Of a stretch of 64,000 bases of DNA, positions 41,229 to 50,522 are shown one piece after another. Both the position numbers and the translations under genes were made by a program. This stretch comes from Burkholderiales bacterium (lineage in GTDB: Bacteria; Pseudomonadota; Gammaproteobacteria; Burkholderiales; SG8-41): NCBI GenBank assembly GCA_019749945.1, contig JAIEPF010000021.1, positions 173,630 to 237,629 of the forward strand. The letters are read 5' to 3'. The notes under the pieces were generated by a model. It had not been told where the DNA came from, searched no databases, and saw only the letters and a program-made list of their open reading frames with translations. Position 1 is the first letter of the stretch, and each line of letters starts with the position of its first letter.

Positions 41229-42218
41229 ATGCATCCAACGCGTCAAAACCTCATCGCCGCCGCGATGTTCGCGGTTGCCACCGTCCCTGCGGTCGCCGCG
41301 CAACCCGAGGCGGATGCCGCTGCCGGCTTTCCCAGCCGCCCCTTGCGCATGATCGTACCCTTCACCCCCAGCGGGCCGAATGACCAGCTGGCACGCATGG
41401 TCGGCGTGAAGCTGACCGAAGCCTGGGGACAGCAGGTCGTCGTCGACAACCGCCCCGGTGCGGGTACGGTGATCGGCACGGAACTCGCGGTGCGGTCTCC
41501 CGCCGACGGCCACACCATGCTGATGATTTCGTTGAGCACCGCGGTCAATCCGGTGCTGCAGAAAAAACTGCCCTACGACACCGCGAAGGACCTGGTGCCG
41601 CTGATCAACCTTGCGCTGTCACCGAACGTCCTCGTCGTGCATCCCGGCGTGGCGGCCAACAACGTGGCGGCGCTGCTGGCGCTGGCCAGGGCCAAACCGG
41701 GCGAGATCATCTACGCTTCCGGCGGCACGGGTTCGACGACGCACCTCGCCGCCGAGCTGCTCGCCAACATGGGCGGCGTCAAGATGACGCACGTGCCGTA
41801 CAAGGGCGCGAATCCGGCGACGCTGGACATCCTCGGCGGACGCGTGTCCTGCATGTTCGGCACCATCCTGCCGACACTGCCGCACATCAAGTCCGGCAAG
41901 CTGCGCGCCATCGGCATGAGTTCGCTGAAACGCGCGCCGGCACTGCCCGATGTGCCGGCGATCGCCGAGACGCTGCCGGGTTTCGAGGCGGTGTCGTTTT
42001 ACGGCGTGGCGGTGCCCGTCGGCGTGCCGAAAGCCGTGATGAACAAACTCAATGCCGAAATGGCGCGCATCATCAGCGCGCCGGACACGCGCGAACAATT
42101 GCGCCAGCAGGGCGCCGATGCGGTGGGAGATACCCAGGCCGAGTTCAGCGCATTTTTCCGCAAGCAGATGAGCAAGTGGGCGAGGGTGATCAAGGAGGCA
42201 GGGCTGGAGGCGCAATAA
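41229..42218 (+). CDS. Bug/TctC-family periplasmic solute receptor (copy 3)
   Basis: A 329-residue Bug protein. The signal is MHPTRQNLIAAAMFAVATVPAVAA, then FPSRPLRMIVPFTPSGPNDQLARM, DNRPGAGTVIGTEL and VPYKGANPATLDILGG. The usual PGG-x2-D ligand loop is PSGPND, a small departure that may affect carboxylate binding. It is followed by another Bug gene in tandem (90 bases), and preceded by the OsmC-like gene. Confidence 0.9.
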   Translation: MHPTRQNLIAAAMFAVATVPAVAAQPEADAAAGFPSRPLRMIVPFTPSGPNDQLARMVGVKLTEAWGQQVVVDNRPGAGTVIGTELAVRSPADGHTMLMISLSTAVNPVLQKKLPYDTAKDLVPLINLALSPNVLVVHPGVAANNVAALLALARAKPGEIIYASGGTGSTTHLAAELLANMGGVKMTHVPYKGANPATLDILGGRVSCMFGTILPTLPHIKSGKLRAIGMSSLKRAPALPDVPAIAETLPGFEAVSFYGVAVPVGVPKAVMNKLNAEMARIISAPDTREQLRQQGADAVGDTQAEFSAFFRKQMSKWARVIKEAGLEAQ

Positions 42219-42228
42219 GCCGATAATA

Positions 42229-42262
42229 AAAATTCAATAAAAACAATGGGTTATAGTTTAAA
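42229..42262 (+). repeat. AT-rich motif, copy D
   Basis: AATTCAATAAAAACAATGGGTTATAGTTTAA-like island between two Bug genes. The 17-base AATTCAATAAAAACAAT is shared exactly with the copy at 54289. It lies 46 bases before the next start. Confidence 0.5.
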
Positions 42263-42307
42263 TCCGGGATGCGCCACCGCGCATCACGCAACGCTGCGAA
42301 GGACACC

Positions 42308-43312
42308 ATGAACCAGACATTCCGTATCCGCATCACCCGGGCGCTGCTGGCCTGCGGCATGACCCTGCCGTTTTTGCTGAACATGCCGGCGCACAGCGCT
42401 GAAGACGGCGCGAAATATCCATCGAAGGCGATCCGTTTCATCGTGCCGTTTCCGCCCGGCGGCGGCAACGACACCATCGCGCGCCTGGTCGGGCAGCAGA
42501 TGGCGGCATCGCTGGGCCAGCAGGTGACGATCGACAACCGGCCCGGCGCCGCCGGCGCGCTCGGCGCGCAACTCGCCGCCACTGCACCCGCCGACGGTTA
42601 CACCATTTTCCTCGCCGGCGTCGGCAGCCACGGCCTCAATCCGAACCTCAGCAAAAAACCGCTGTATGACCCGGTCAGGGATTTCGACGCGATCAGCCTG
42701 ATTGCCTCGGCGCCGCTGCTGGTGGTCGTGCATCCCTCGCTGCCGGCGAAATCGGTGAAAGACCTGATCGCGCTGGCCAAGGCCAAACCCGGCGCCATCA
42801 ATTACGCGTCCAACGGCACCGGCGGTTCATCACACATGGCCGTCGAACTTTTTGACATGATGGCCGGGACCAAAATGACGCATATCCCGTACAAGGGACT
42901 GGCGCCTGCGCTGACCGAACTGATGTCGGGTGAAGTGCAGGTGATGTTCTCCAGCGCGGTGGCGATGCTGCCGCAAGTCAAGGCGGGACGGCTGCGTGCG
43001 ATCGCGATGACCGGCAGCAAACGTTCGGCGGCGATTCCCGAGGTGCCCACCGTGGCTGAGGCCGGGCTCAAGGGTTACGAGACCGGCTCCTGGTACGGGG
43101 TGGTCGCGCCCACCGGCACGCCCAAATACGCGATCGACAGGCTGAGCGGCGAAATCATTCGCATCACCAAGTCGCCGCAGGTCACCAACAAGCTGGTGGA
43201 AGAGGCGGTGATTCCGGTGGGCAGCACGCCGGCCGAATTCTCGGCCTACATCAAGTCCGAGATCGCGCGCTGGGGCAGGGTGATCAAACAGGCGAAAATC
43301 CAGCCGACCTGA
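42308..43312 (+). CDS. Bug/TctC-family periplasmic solute receptor (copy 4)
   Basis: A 334-residue Bug protein with a long signal (cleavage near NMPAHSAE), then YPSKAIRFIVPFPPGGGNDTIARL, DNRPGAAGALGAQL and [23 protein letters not shown] ribosome site precedes ATG 42308; an upstream in-frame codon was rejected. It follows copy 3 in tandem and converges with a carboxymuconolactone decarboxylase-like gene. Confidence 0.9.
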   Translation: MNQTFRIRITRALLACGMTLPFLLNMPAHSAEDGAKYPSKAIRFIVPFPPGGGNDTIARLVGQQMAASLGQQVTIDNRPGAAGALGAQLAATAPADGYTIFLAGVGSHGLNPNLSKKPLYDPVRDFDAISLIASAPLLVVVHPSLPAKSVKDLIALAKAKPGAINYASNGTGGSSHMAVELFDMMAGTKMTHIPYKGLAPALTELMSGEVQVMFSSAVAMLPQVKAGRLRAIAMTGSKRSAAIPEVPTVAEAGLKGYETGSWYGVVAPTGTPKYAIDRLSGEIIRITKSPQVTNKLVEEAVIPVGSTPAEFSAYIKSEIARWGRVIKQAKIQPT

Positions 43313-43357
43313 ACCCATGCACGGATTACCGCGACCCGCAGCGTTGTCATTTTGCCG

Positions 43358-43984
43358 TCACTTCGCCAGCGGCGGCAGCGGCAGGGGGGTGCCCGGCGGC
43401 ACCGGCGTGCCGTCCACGTTCAGGCACATCGACACCAGCACGTAAAACCCGTTGACCGAGATCAGGTCGACCACGCCGCGTTCGCCGAAGCGGTCCAGTG
43501 CCGACTTGTAAGTGGCATCGCTGACGTTCTGGGTTTCGTGCAGTTCGCGCGAGAAGTTGTAGACGATGGTTTCGTCCGCATCCATGCCCGCCGGCCGGCG
43601 GCCCTGCGCGATGTCAGCGGCGATTGCCGGGTTCAGCCCGCCTTCCAGCGCCAGTTTGTGGTGCGCGACCCATTCGTACTGCGAAGTCCAGTGCCGCGCC
43701 GTGACCAGGATCGCCAGCTCATTGAGCTTGCCCGCCAGCGAGCTGCGAAAACGGATTTCCTCGCCGAGCTGCTGCACCAGATTGCCGATGCCCGGACTGC
43801 GCAGCCAGACGTTGAACGGGCCGCCCAGCGGCCCCGGTTTGGAGGCACCCGAACTCGCGAGTTTGGCGCGCGGGCCGGACTTGATGGCCTCGGTCAGCGC
43901 GCGCTGTTCCGCGGTCAGATGCTCCACCGGGATCAGCTGGAAGCGGCGGGTGTCGGCTGCGGCAGTATTGTTCGGATCGCTCAT
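43358..43984 (-). CDS. Carboxymuconolactone decarboxylase/AhpD-like protein
   Basis: A 208-residue protein of the AhpD-like superfamily: GGPFNVWLRSPGIGNLVQQLGE, KLNELAILVTARHWTSQYEWVAHH and NFSRELHETQNVSD. The helix that carries the redox C-x2-C in AhpD has no cysteine pair here, and the conserved H/E pattern instead matches the CMD-type branch used in aromatic or lactone catabolism. Start at 43984 (MSDPNN). Substrate unknown. It lies between two Bug genes on the opposite strand. Confidence 0.85.
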   Translation of the reverse strand: MSDPNNTAAADTRRFQLIPVEHLTAEQRALTEAIKSGPRAKLASSGASKPGPLGGPFNVWLRSPGIGNLVQQLGEEIRFRSSLAGKLNELAILVTARHWTSQYEWVAHHKLALEGGLNPAIAADIAQGRRPAGMDADETIVYNFSRELHETQNVSDATYKSALDRFGERGVVDLISVNGFYVLVSMCLNVDGTPVPPGTPLPLPPLAK

Positions 43985-44115
43985 GGTCGTCCCTGATCTG
44001 GAAAAAATGCAACTTAACATGAACGCAAGATTTTGATGCTAGGATTTGGTCGCAAAAGCAGGCCGCAAAAGCGGGTCGCAAACGCAAAAATCAACCACTT
44101 TATGGACAGAGTTTC

Positions 44116-45105
44116 ATGATCAAAAAAATCCGGTCTGTTTCCGCTGCATCGCGCCTGCTCCTGCCGGCCATCGCCGTGTTTGCCGCCGTGTTTGCGCAGC
44201 CTGCCCCCGCACAAAACTTTCCGTCCCGGGCGATCCGCGTGGTGGTGCCCGCGGCGCCCGGTGGCGGCACCGACATCCTGGCGCGGCTGCTCAGTCCCGA
44301 GCTGACCAAACAGTTCGGCCAGCAGATCATCATCGAGAACCGTGCCGGCGGCGCGACGATGATCGGCACCGAGTTTGTCGCGCGCTCCGCGCCCGACGGC
44401 CACACCATGGTCATCGCCACCACGCCGCACGCGATCAACCCGACGCTGTACAAAAAACTGCCCTTCGACCCGGTGAAGGACTTCACCATGATCAGCCAGC
44501 TCGGGCTGACCACGACCGTGCTGGTGGTGCATCCCTCGCTGCCGGTCAACAACGTCAGGGAGTTCATCGCGCTGGCCAAATCCAGGCCGGGGCAGCTCAC
44601 CGCCGGCACCGCGGCCGGCAATTCCGCCTACCTTGCTGTCGAAATGTTGAAGACCATGGCGAAAATCGACGCGGTGAACATCCCCTACAAGGGCGCGGGT
44701 CAGGCGCTGGCCGATCTCGTCGCCGGCCACATCCAGTTCCAGGTCAACACGCTGCTCGCGGCAAAACCGTTCATCGACAACGGCCGCCTGCGCGCGATCG
44801 GCGTGTGCAGCGCCAAACGCGCGGCCTCGCTGCCCAATGTGCAGGCCATCGGCGAGACGCTGAAAGGTTTCGAGACCAGCGGCTGGTATGCGCTGCTCGG
44901 GCCGGCGGGCATTACGCGCGAGACCACGCTGCGCATCCACGACGGTTTCGCCAAGGCGCTGCGCACGCCGGAAATCACCAAGCGCCTCGCCGACCAGGGT
45001 GTCGAAGTGGTGGCGGGCACGCCCGACGAGCTGGCGAAAATCATGCCGCTCGAGATCAAGAAATGGGGCGAGGTGGTGAAGTCTTCGGGTGCAACACCCG
45101 GCTGA
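44116..45105 (+). CDS. Bug/TctC-family periplasmic solute receptor (copy 5)
   Basis: A 329-residue Bug protein. The signal ends near FAQPAPAQ, then FPSRAIRVVVPAAPGGGTDILARL, ENRAGGATMIGTEF and IPYKGAGQALADLVAG. It is divergent from the AhpD-like gene and convergent with the HIT-like gene. No membrane partner is nearby. Confidence 0.9.
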   Translation: MIKKIRSVSAASRLLLPAIAVFAAVFAQPAPAQNFPSRAIRVVVPAAPGGGTDILARLLSPELTKQFGQQIIIENRAGGATMIGTEFVARSAPDGHTMVIATTPHAINPTLYKKLPFDPVKDFTMISQLGLTTTVLVVHPSLPVNNVREFIALAKSRPGQLTAGTAAGNSAYLAVEMLKTMAKIDAVNIPYKGAGQALADLVAGHIQFQVNTLLAAKPFIDNGRLRAIGVCSAKRAASLPNVQAIGETLKGFETSGWYALLGPAGITRETTLRIHDGFAKALRTPEITKRLADQGVEVVAGTPDELAKIMPLEIKKWGEVVKSSGATPG

Positions 45106-45150
45106 TCGCTGCCGCGGGTTCCGCTGACCGGCCGCACCAGGGCCGCCGCG

Positions 45151-45603
45151 TCAAAAGTCGCGGTACTTTTCACCGGCCAGCAGGCGGGTGATCTCCTCGC
45201 GCAGCGCAGCGATGTCCTCGTCGGTCAGCGGTTCGAGCTGGCCCATTTCGCGGCGGAAATCCTCGCGCGTGCCGCAAAAATCCAGCGAGTGGCCGTAAGG
45301 CTGGCGTTTTGCGTGGCGCGCGCGCCCGTAGAGATGCACATGCAGTTCGGCGCGCCAGTTGCCGTTGTCCTGGTAATTGATGCGGCCGATAGGGATGCCT
45401 TTCCGGGTCAGCACGGTCTTCAGCGCCTCGCCGCCGACCATGGTCAGTTTCACCAGCTCGATCGCCTGTTCGGGTGAGAGTTGTGTGCGATCCTCCACCG
45501 TCACTTTCGGATCGATCACCACATGCCCGCCGTCGCTGCGCGACACATGGGGCTGGTCGGGGGTTTTGAGGATGAAATGCCGGGCTTCGTAAATGAGGGC
45601 CAT
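45151..45603 (-). CDS. HIT-like superfamily protein with incomplete HIT motif
   Basis: A 150-residue protein with ILKTPDQPHVSRSDGGHVVI, RINYQDNGNWRAELHVHLYGRA and a C-terminal helix. The ELHVHLYG segment resembles the HIT motif (H-x-H-x-H) but the third histidine is replaced by tyrosine. It probably retains nucleotide binding; catalysis is uncertain. Start at 45603 (MALIYEARHF). It is divergent from the methyltransferase-like gene. Confidence 0.7.
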   Translation of the reverse strand: MALIYEARHFILKTPDQPHVSRSDGGHVVIDPKVTVEDRTQLSPEQAIELVKLTMVGGEALKTVLTRKGIPIGRINYQDNGNWRAELHVHLYGRARHAKRQPYGHSLDFCGTREDFRREMGQLEPLTDEDIAALREEITRLLAGEKYRDF

Positions 45604-45765
45604 GTCGGACAGGGTGCGTTGCGCTGGCGGTCTGATTGCGGAAATCCCCTCAAACAGGCAAGCAGGGGAGGAATATTTCTGGCAGGATTTCGCCTGCGGT
45701 CGCGGCCAGGTTTGGCCCGCGGGTTGCGCACAATAATAATTCAACTCATGGCATCGAGGAGGCCT

Positions 45766-46695
45766 ATGTACCGTTTGCTCAAAGCGGCGATCCCGATGGG
45801 TGCGGGCATCGCCCTTGCCTGCGCCGGATCCGGGTTCGCACAGAACAATGCGGCCGCTCCCGCATTCAGCGACGAGGTGTCGAAACAGGCCGGCATCTAC
45901 CAAAGCCGGGGTGAAAAAGTGCCCGGGGGTTATGTCACCGACCGCTCGCTGCTGGCGTATGCCGCCGCGCTGCCGCCGGGCTTCAGGCAGACGCTCGCCG
46001 ATCTCGGCCCCAAAGACCGCTGGCTGGATATCGGCGCGGGCCGCGGCCAGGCCGTCCTTGATTATTACACCCCGCGTTATGACGCCATGCATCGTGAAGG
46101 ACAGGAACGGCGCGGCAAAAAAGCGCAGAGCGTCGCCATGTCCATCGAGGACCGGCGCAATGCGCTGTGGCATCAAACCGCGGAAAAACTGGAGGCCGAA
46201 CAAATCCGCTATTTATCCGGCAGGCGCCTGCGTGAATATTCCGCGGCGGAGCTGGGAAAATTTGCGCTCATCACCGATGTTTTCGGCGGTTTTTCATACA
46301 CCCAGTACCTGTCCCTGTTCATGGAGAAGGTGCTGGCCGCACTGGAAGTGAACGGCAGCTTTTACACCACCCTGATTGACGTGTATCCGGAAAATGCAGC
46401 GAATCGTCCGCTCAAGCGGGATACGCCGTTTCTGACCGAGATCGTCAATGCCGACGGCTCGAGGGCGGGCATCTGCGCCTGGCTGAAGAGCATCAGCTGC
46501 ATCGCGGTGAGCTGCGAACTGAAATCAGAATGGGAGGCGCCGATAGAGGCTTATCAAGTGCGCAAGGTTTGTGACAAGGCCACTGTTCCGGCGCTGACCA
46601 TCACCCATTTCGCGGCCGGAACGCCGCCCGAGCGGCGGTTTCAGGCGCAGCAGATGCTGACGGGATCGCCGGCGCCCCGCAACGCGGCCCGCTGA
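45766..46695 (+). CDS. SAM-methyltransferase-like protein with signal peptide
   Basis: A 309-residue protein. A signal peptide (MYRLLKAAIPMGAGIALACAGSGFAQ) is followed by a domain with motif I WLDIGAGRGQAVLDYY, as in class I SAM-dependent methyltransferases, and FALITDVFGGFSYTQYL. An exported methyltransferase would lack SAM in the periplasm, so either the signal is not cleaved or the domain has another role. The ATG has a GAGGAGG ribosome site. It converges with an enolase-superfamily gene. Confidence 0.65.
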   Translation: MYRLLKAAIPMGAGIALACAGSGFAQNNAAAPAFSDEVSKQAGIYQSRGEKVPGGYVTDRSLLAYAAALPPGFRQTLADLGPKDRWLDIGAGRGQAVLDYYTPRYDAMHREGQERRGKKAQSVAMSIEDRRNALWHQTAEKLEAEQIRYLSGRRLREYSAAELGKFALITDVFGGFSYTQYLSLFMEKVLAALEVNGSFYTTLIDVYPENAANRPLKRDTPFLTEIVNADGSRAGICAWLKSISCIAVSCELKSEWEAPIEAYQVRKVCDKATVPALTITHFAAGTPPERRFQAQQMLTGSPAPRNAAR

Positions 46696-46719
46696 TCCGG
46701 GGCTGTAAAAAACCGGGGC

Positions 46720-47778
46720 TCAGTCTTTCAGCGAAAAACCCAGCCCCGGTACAGCCGGCACCTGCAGCCGGCCGTCCCTGAACCCGGGTTCGGTGGCAAA
46801 CCGCGCGCGCAGTGCGACATGCGCGCCGTGCACTTCCAGCATGCCGCCGTGGGCATGGCCGGCCATCACCGGCAGGTTTGCCGCTTCGAAGCCGCCGGCG
46901 CCGGTGACCGGGATGCCGTGCGCTTCGGCGAGTGCGAGGATGCGCAGCATCGCGCTGATGCCGCCGCAGAAGGCGGCATTGGGCTGCAGGATGTCGAGCG
47001 CGCCGGCGGCAAGCGCATCGCGAAACCACGCCACCGACTGGATCATCTGGCCCGAGGCCAATGGAATCGAAACCGCGCGGCGCAGTTCGGCCAGCGACGC
47101 AATGTCGTTGCCGCGCACCGGCTCCTCAAAAAATGCGATATCGCAGTCGGCGACCAGTGCCGCCAGCCGCTTCGCTTCGGCCACCGTAAACGCGCAGTTG
47201 GCATCGAGCATCAGCGGCGCCGCGCCGACCGCGTTGCGCACCGCGCGGATGCGCCGCGCATCTTCGTCCAGGCTGCGGCCTGCGCCGACGAGGATTTTTG
47301 CGCCGTGGAAACCCGCCGCCAGCGCAGCCTTGCAGGCGCTGACGAGTTCAGCTTCGCTGAAGGCGGGCAGGCCGGCGGTGGCGTAGGCCGGCACGGCAGT
47401 GCGCGCGCCGCCGATCAGCCGCGCCACAGGTTGCTTCAGCAGCTTGCCCTTGATGTCCCACAACGCGAGGTCGAGCGCCGACAGGGCCGACACAAACACG
47501 CCGGTCGACTGGCGCGGGTTGAATGTTTTGGCAAGCGCCGTCGTGACGGCTTCAATGTCCAGCGGATCCATGCCCTGGGCCGCGGCGTTGATGCCGCCGT
47601 TCAGGAGCTGCGCCATCTGATCGGCGAGAAAACGGCCGGTGACACCGGTGCCGGTCACGCCGTCATCGGTGGTCACCCGGCAGCGCAGGAAGGTCAGGCT
47701 CTCGCCGCCGGCATAGGCGTCCGATGCGCGGACAGGTTTGATGTGTTCGACGACAGCTTCAACGCGTTTTATGGACAT
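46720..47778 (-). CDS. Mandelate racemase/muconate lactonizing enzyme-like (enolase superfamily), altered active site
   Basis: A 352-residue enolase-superfamily protein. N-terminal capping domain about residues 1-125, barrel about 130-330. Metal ligands D192 (LMLDAN) and E218/E219 (FFEEP) are present. The usual K-x-K is K161-I-L163, the third acidic ligand position reads GQ244 instead of GE, and the expected His near residue 293 is missing (VTGAGGFEA). Catalysis by the standard base is therefore doubtful or different. It is convergent with the methyltransferase-like gene and divergent from Bug copy 6. Confidence 0.85.
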   Translation of the reverse strand: MSIKRVEAVVEHIKPVRASDAYAGGESLTFLRCRVTTDDGVTGTGVTGRFLADQMAQLLNGGINAAAQGMDPLDIEAVTTALAKTFNPRQSTGVFVSALSALDLALWDIKGKLLKQPVARLIGGARTAVPAYATAGLPAFSEAELVSACKAALAAGFHGAKILVGAGRSLDEDARRIRAVRNAVGAAPLMLDANCAFTVAEAKRLAALVADCDIAFFEEPVRGNDIASLAELRRAVSIPLASGQMIQSVAWFRDALAAGALDILQPNAAFCGGISAMLRILALAEAHGIPVTGAGGFEAANLPVMAGHAHGGMLEVHGAHVALRARFATEPGFRDGRLQVPAVPGLGFSLKD

Positions 47779-47957
47779 GGCCGGGCAGGAAGATTCTGGC
47801 AACGGGGTGATGGTGAATGGCGAGTTTACTGCCTCGACGCCGCAACGGCAGCAGAAAATTGCGGCGGATCCGTTCGCGCGCAATTGCCCGTTCCGCCAGC
47901 CGCGGCTACACTGATGCGTGAGGGGAACAACTCAAAAACGACAAGGGAGAGCAGGGC

Positions 47958-48911
47958 ATGAGATGGATGATCGGGTTTTTGCTGATGGGTTTTTCATTGA
48001 TCGCTGCTGCGCAGGCGTATCCGGCAAAACCGGTGCGCATCGTCGTCACTGCCGCACCCGGCGGTTCCGATGATTTCATGGGGCGCATACTCGCCAAGCA
48101 GCTCACCGAATCGACCGGCCGGCAGTTTCTGGTGGAGAACCGGCCCGGCGGCGGCGCGGTGATCGGCCGCCAGTACGTGGCCCGTGCCGCGCCCGACGGC
48201 TACACGCTGCTGATTGCCGGCAGCGCCATGGCGGCGCTGCCTACGCTGTATCCCACGGTCAAGCTCGACCTGCTGCGCGACTTCACCCCGATCTCGCTGT
48301 TCGCGACCTACCCGCTGGTGCTGGTGGTGCATCCGACGGTGCCCGCGAAAACGGCGAAGGACATCATCGCGCTGGCGCGGAAATCCCCCGGCAAACTGAG
48401 TTTCGGTTCGTCCGGCATCGGGCAGGGGCCGCACCTTGCGGCCGAGCTGTTCAAATCCATGGCCAAGATCGACATGCTGCACGTGGCGTACAAAGGCAGC
48501 GGGCCCGGTTACGTCGATCTGATGGCGGGGCGCATCGATCTCTCATTCGGCGTGATCGCCGCAGCCATGCAGTACATCAAGCTCGGCAAGCTGCGCCCGC
48601 TCGGCGTGACCAGCGCCAAGCGCACGGCGGCGGCAATGACGATACCGACGATCTCCGAAACCGGACTGCCCGGTTATGATTTTCCGTCATGGATGGGCTT
48701 CTACGGTCCGGCGGGAATGCCCGAAGCGGTGGTGGCCAAACTCAACGCCGAGGTCAGAAAAATGATCGTATTGCCGGAAGTGCGCACGCCGATGCTGGAG
48801 ACCGGACTCGATCCGGCGGCGAGTTCGCCGGAAGAGCTGCGCGACATGCTCAAGGCGAACATCGAAAAACTCGAACGTATCATCACCACGCAGAACATCA
48901 AGCTCGAATAA
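47958..48911 (+). CDS. Bug/TctC-family periplasmic solute receptor (copy 6)
   Basis: A 317-residue Bug protein. A short signal (MRWMIGFLLMGFSLIAAAQA) is followed by YPAKPVRIVVTAAPGGSDDFMGRI, ENRPGGGAVIGRQY and VAYKGSGPGYVDLMAG. It lies 16 bases before the C45 acyltransferase gene, so the two probably form an operon; the receptor might import the substrate or product of that enzyme. Confidence 0.9.
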   Translation: MRWMIGFLLMGFSLIAAAQAYPAKPVRIVVTAAPGGSDDFMGRILAKQLTESTGRQFLVENRPGGGAVIGRQYVARAAPDGYTLLIAGSAMAALPTLYPTVKLDLLRDFTPISLFATYPLVLVVHPTVPAKTAKDIIALARKSPGKLSFGSSGIGQGPHLAAELFKSMAKIDMLHVAYKGSGPGYVDLMAGRIDLSFGVIAAAMQYIKLGKLRPLGVTSAKRTAAAMTIPTISETGLPGYDFPSWMGFYGPAGMPEAVVAKLNAEVRKMIVLPEVRTPMLETGLDPAASSPEELRDMLKANIEKLERIITTQNIKLE

Positions 48912-48927
48912 AACTCGAGGACGCGCC

Positions 48928-50055
48928 ATGTACAAACCGTTTCCGGTCCACAGCCTCGAAGGTGACGCGCACGAGTGCGGCGTCCAGCACGGCGCGCTGG
49001 CGTCCGACCGGGTCGCAAAAACCATCGAGTTTTACCTCGGCGTGTTTGGCCGCCATTCCAAACTGTCGCTCGACCAGGTGCGCGAGCGGGCGCGGGCATT
49101 CGCGGCCCAGATCGAGGCCATCGACGCGGCGATCATGGCGGAAATCCGCGGCATCGCCGAGGGTTCGCAGCAGCAGCTCGAAGACATCGTTGCCGTCAAT
49201 TGCCGCACCGAGCTGATGTACGGCGCCAGCGGCGGCAGCCGTGCTGCGACCGAATGCACCACCATCGCCGTACTGCCCGAGGCCACGCAGCACCACGGCG
49301 TCATCGTCGGCAAAAACTGGGACTGGCGCAGCCCGGCGCTCGACAGCGTGGTGCTGCTGCGCATCCGGCAGAAGGACAAGCCGGCGCTGTCGCTGATCGT
49401 CGAGGCCGGCATGGTCGGACGCGACGGCTTCAACGAACACGGCATCGTGGTCTGCGGCAACATGCTGACTTCGAGCGAGGACAAGGGCCGCGTCGGCGTG
49501 CCGATCCCCATCCTGCGCCGGCGCATCCTCAACTCGCGCCATTTTTACGAGGCGATCGATATCCTCACCCGTTCGCCGCGCGGCGCCTCCGGCAACTACG
49601 TGCTGGCCCACCGCGACGGCGTTGCGATTGATTTCGAGACCACGCCGGACAATGTCTATCCGGTCTATCCCGAGCGCGGGCTGCTGACGCACGCCAATCA
49701 CTTCCAGTCTCTGGCGGCGCAAACCCAGGGCGTGGCGAAGTCCTACAACGGCGACAGCCTGTACCGCGATTTCCGCGCGCGCCAGCTGCTCGAACCGAAA
49801 ATCGGCGCCATCACCGTCGAGGACGTCAAAGCCGTGCTGCGCGATGAATTCGGCGCGCCGCGCGCGATCTGCCGCGCGCCGCATGAATACGCGGGGCAGG
49901 GCTCCAGCATGACCATCGCCTCCACGGTGTTTGATCTCGCCAACATGGTCATGCACGTTGCCGCCGGCCAGCCGAACCGCTCCGAATACCAGCCGGTTTA
50001 CTTGCCGGGCGCGGGGGAGCGCAAGGTTTTCCGGGCAAAACAGGCCTCGGTTTAA
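48928..50055 (+). CDS. C45-type autoproteolytic acyltransferase/hydrolase (isopenicillin N acyltransferase-like)
   Basis: A 375-residue Ntn-hydrolase. After an alpha-helical pro-region the nucleophile is C110 in ATECTTIAVLPEA; autoproteolysis before it would create the N-terminal cysteine. Further family segments are GVIVGKNWDW, AGMVGRDGFNEHGI and THANHF. C45 members cleave or form amides such as penicillin side chains or acylated amino acids. It is cotranscribed with Bug copy 6 and followed 13 bases later by the YajD-like gene. Confidence 0.88.
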   Translation: MYKPFPVHSLEGDAHECGVQHGALASDRVAKTIEFYLGVFGRHSKLSLDQVRERARAFAAQIEAIDAAIMAEIRGIAEGSQQQLEDIVAVNCRTELMYGASGGSRAATECTTIAVLPEATQHHGVIVGKNWDWRSPALDSVVLLRIRQKDKPALSLIVEAGMVGRDGFNEHGIVVCGNMLTSSEDKGRVGVPIPILRRRILNSRHFYEAIDILTRSPRGASGNYVLAHRDGVAIDFETTPDNVYPVYPERGLLTHANHFQSLAAQTQGVAKSYNGDSLYRDFRARQLLEPKIGAITVEDVKAVLRDEFGAPRAICRAPHEYAGQGSSMTIASTVFDLANMVMHVAAGQPNRSEYQPVYLPGAGERKVFRAKQASV

Positions 50056-50068
50056 GCCGGGATTGGCC

Positions 50069-50443
50069 GTGGCAAACCCTGATCACCGGCTGGACAAGGT
50101 CATCCTCGAGGCGCGGCGCGCCGCCGACCGGCGCGCTGCCGGATACCGGGCGCAGGCGCTTAAGAGGTATCCGTGGGTGTGCGGCCGCTGCGCGCGCACC
50201 TTCACCAACAGCAATCTGCAACTGCTCGAGGTTCATCACAAAAACGGCAATCACGATGACAACCCGCCGGACGGCAGCAACTGGGAATTGCTCTGTACTT
50301 ATTGCCACGAGCACGAACACTCCAAACTCAAGGACGCGGCGGGGCGCAGCGACACCGCCGCTGCGGTGCCGGCGGCGACCTTTAATCCCTTTGCCGACCT
50401 GAAGGCGAAGCTCGACGCAAAAAAACAAGGCCCGGGTCGATAG
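50069..50443 (+). CDS. yajD: HNH nuclease YajD
   Basis: A 124-residue protein with the HNH fold: YPWVCGRCARTFTNSNLQLLEVHHKNGNHDDNPPDGSNWELLCTYCHEHEH-like core (short: LEVHHKNGNHDDNPPDGSN and LLCTYCHEHEHSKL). Two C-x2-C pairs bind zinc and H-H/N/H form the nuclease site. The C-terminal FNPFADLKAKLDAKK is also in E. coli YajD. Start GTG 50069 is used; TTG 50064 is out of frame. Role unknown. Confidence 0.92.
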   Translation: MANPDHRLDKVILEARRAADRRAAGYRAQALKRYPWVCGRCARTFTNSNLQLLEVHHKNGNHDDNPPDGSNWELLCTYCHEHEHSKLKDAAGRSDTAAAVPAATFNPFADLKAKLDAKKQGPGR

Positions 50444-50522
50444 GCCCTTGGCCGCCTGCCGCCTTCGGCCCGTAGAATGGGGGGCGGATTTTCCGATCCA
50501 TCAGACCCCGGTGACATCAGCC

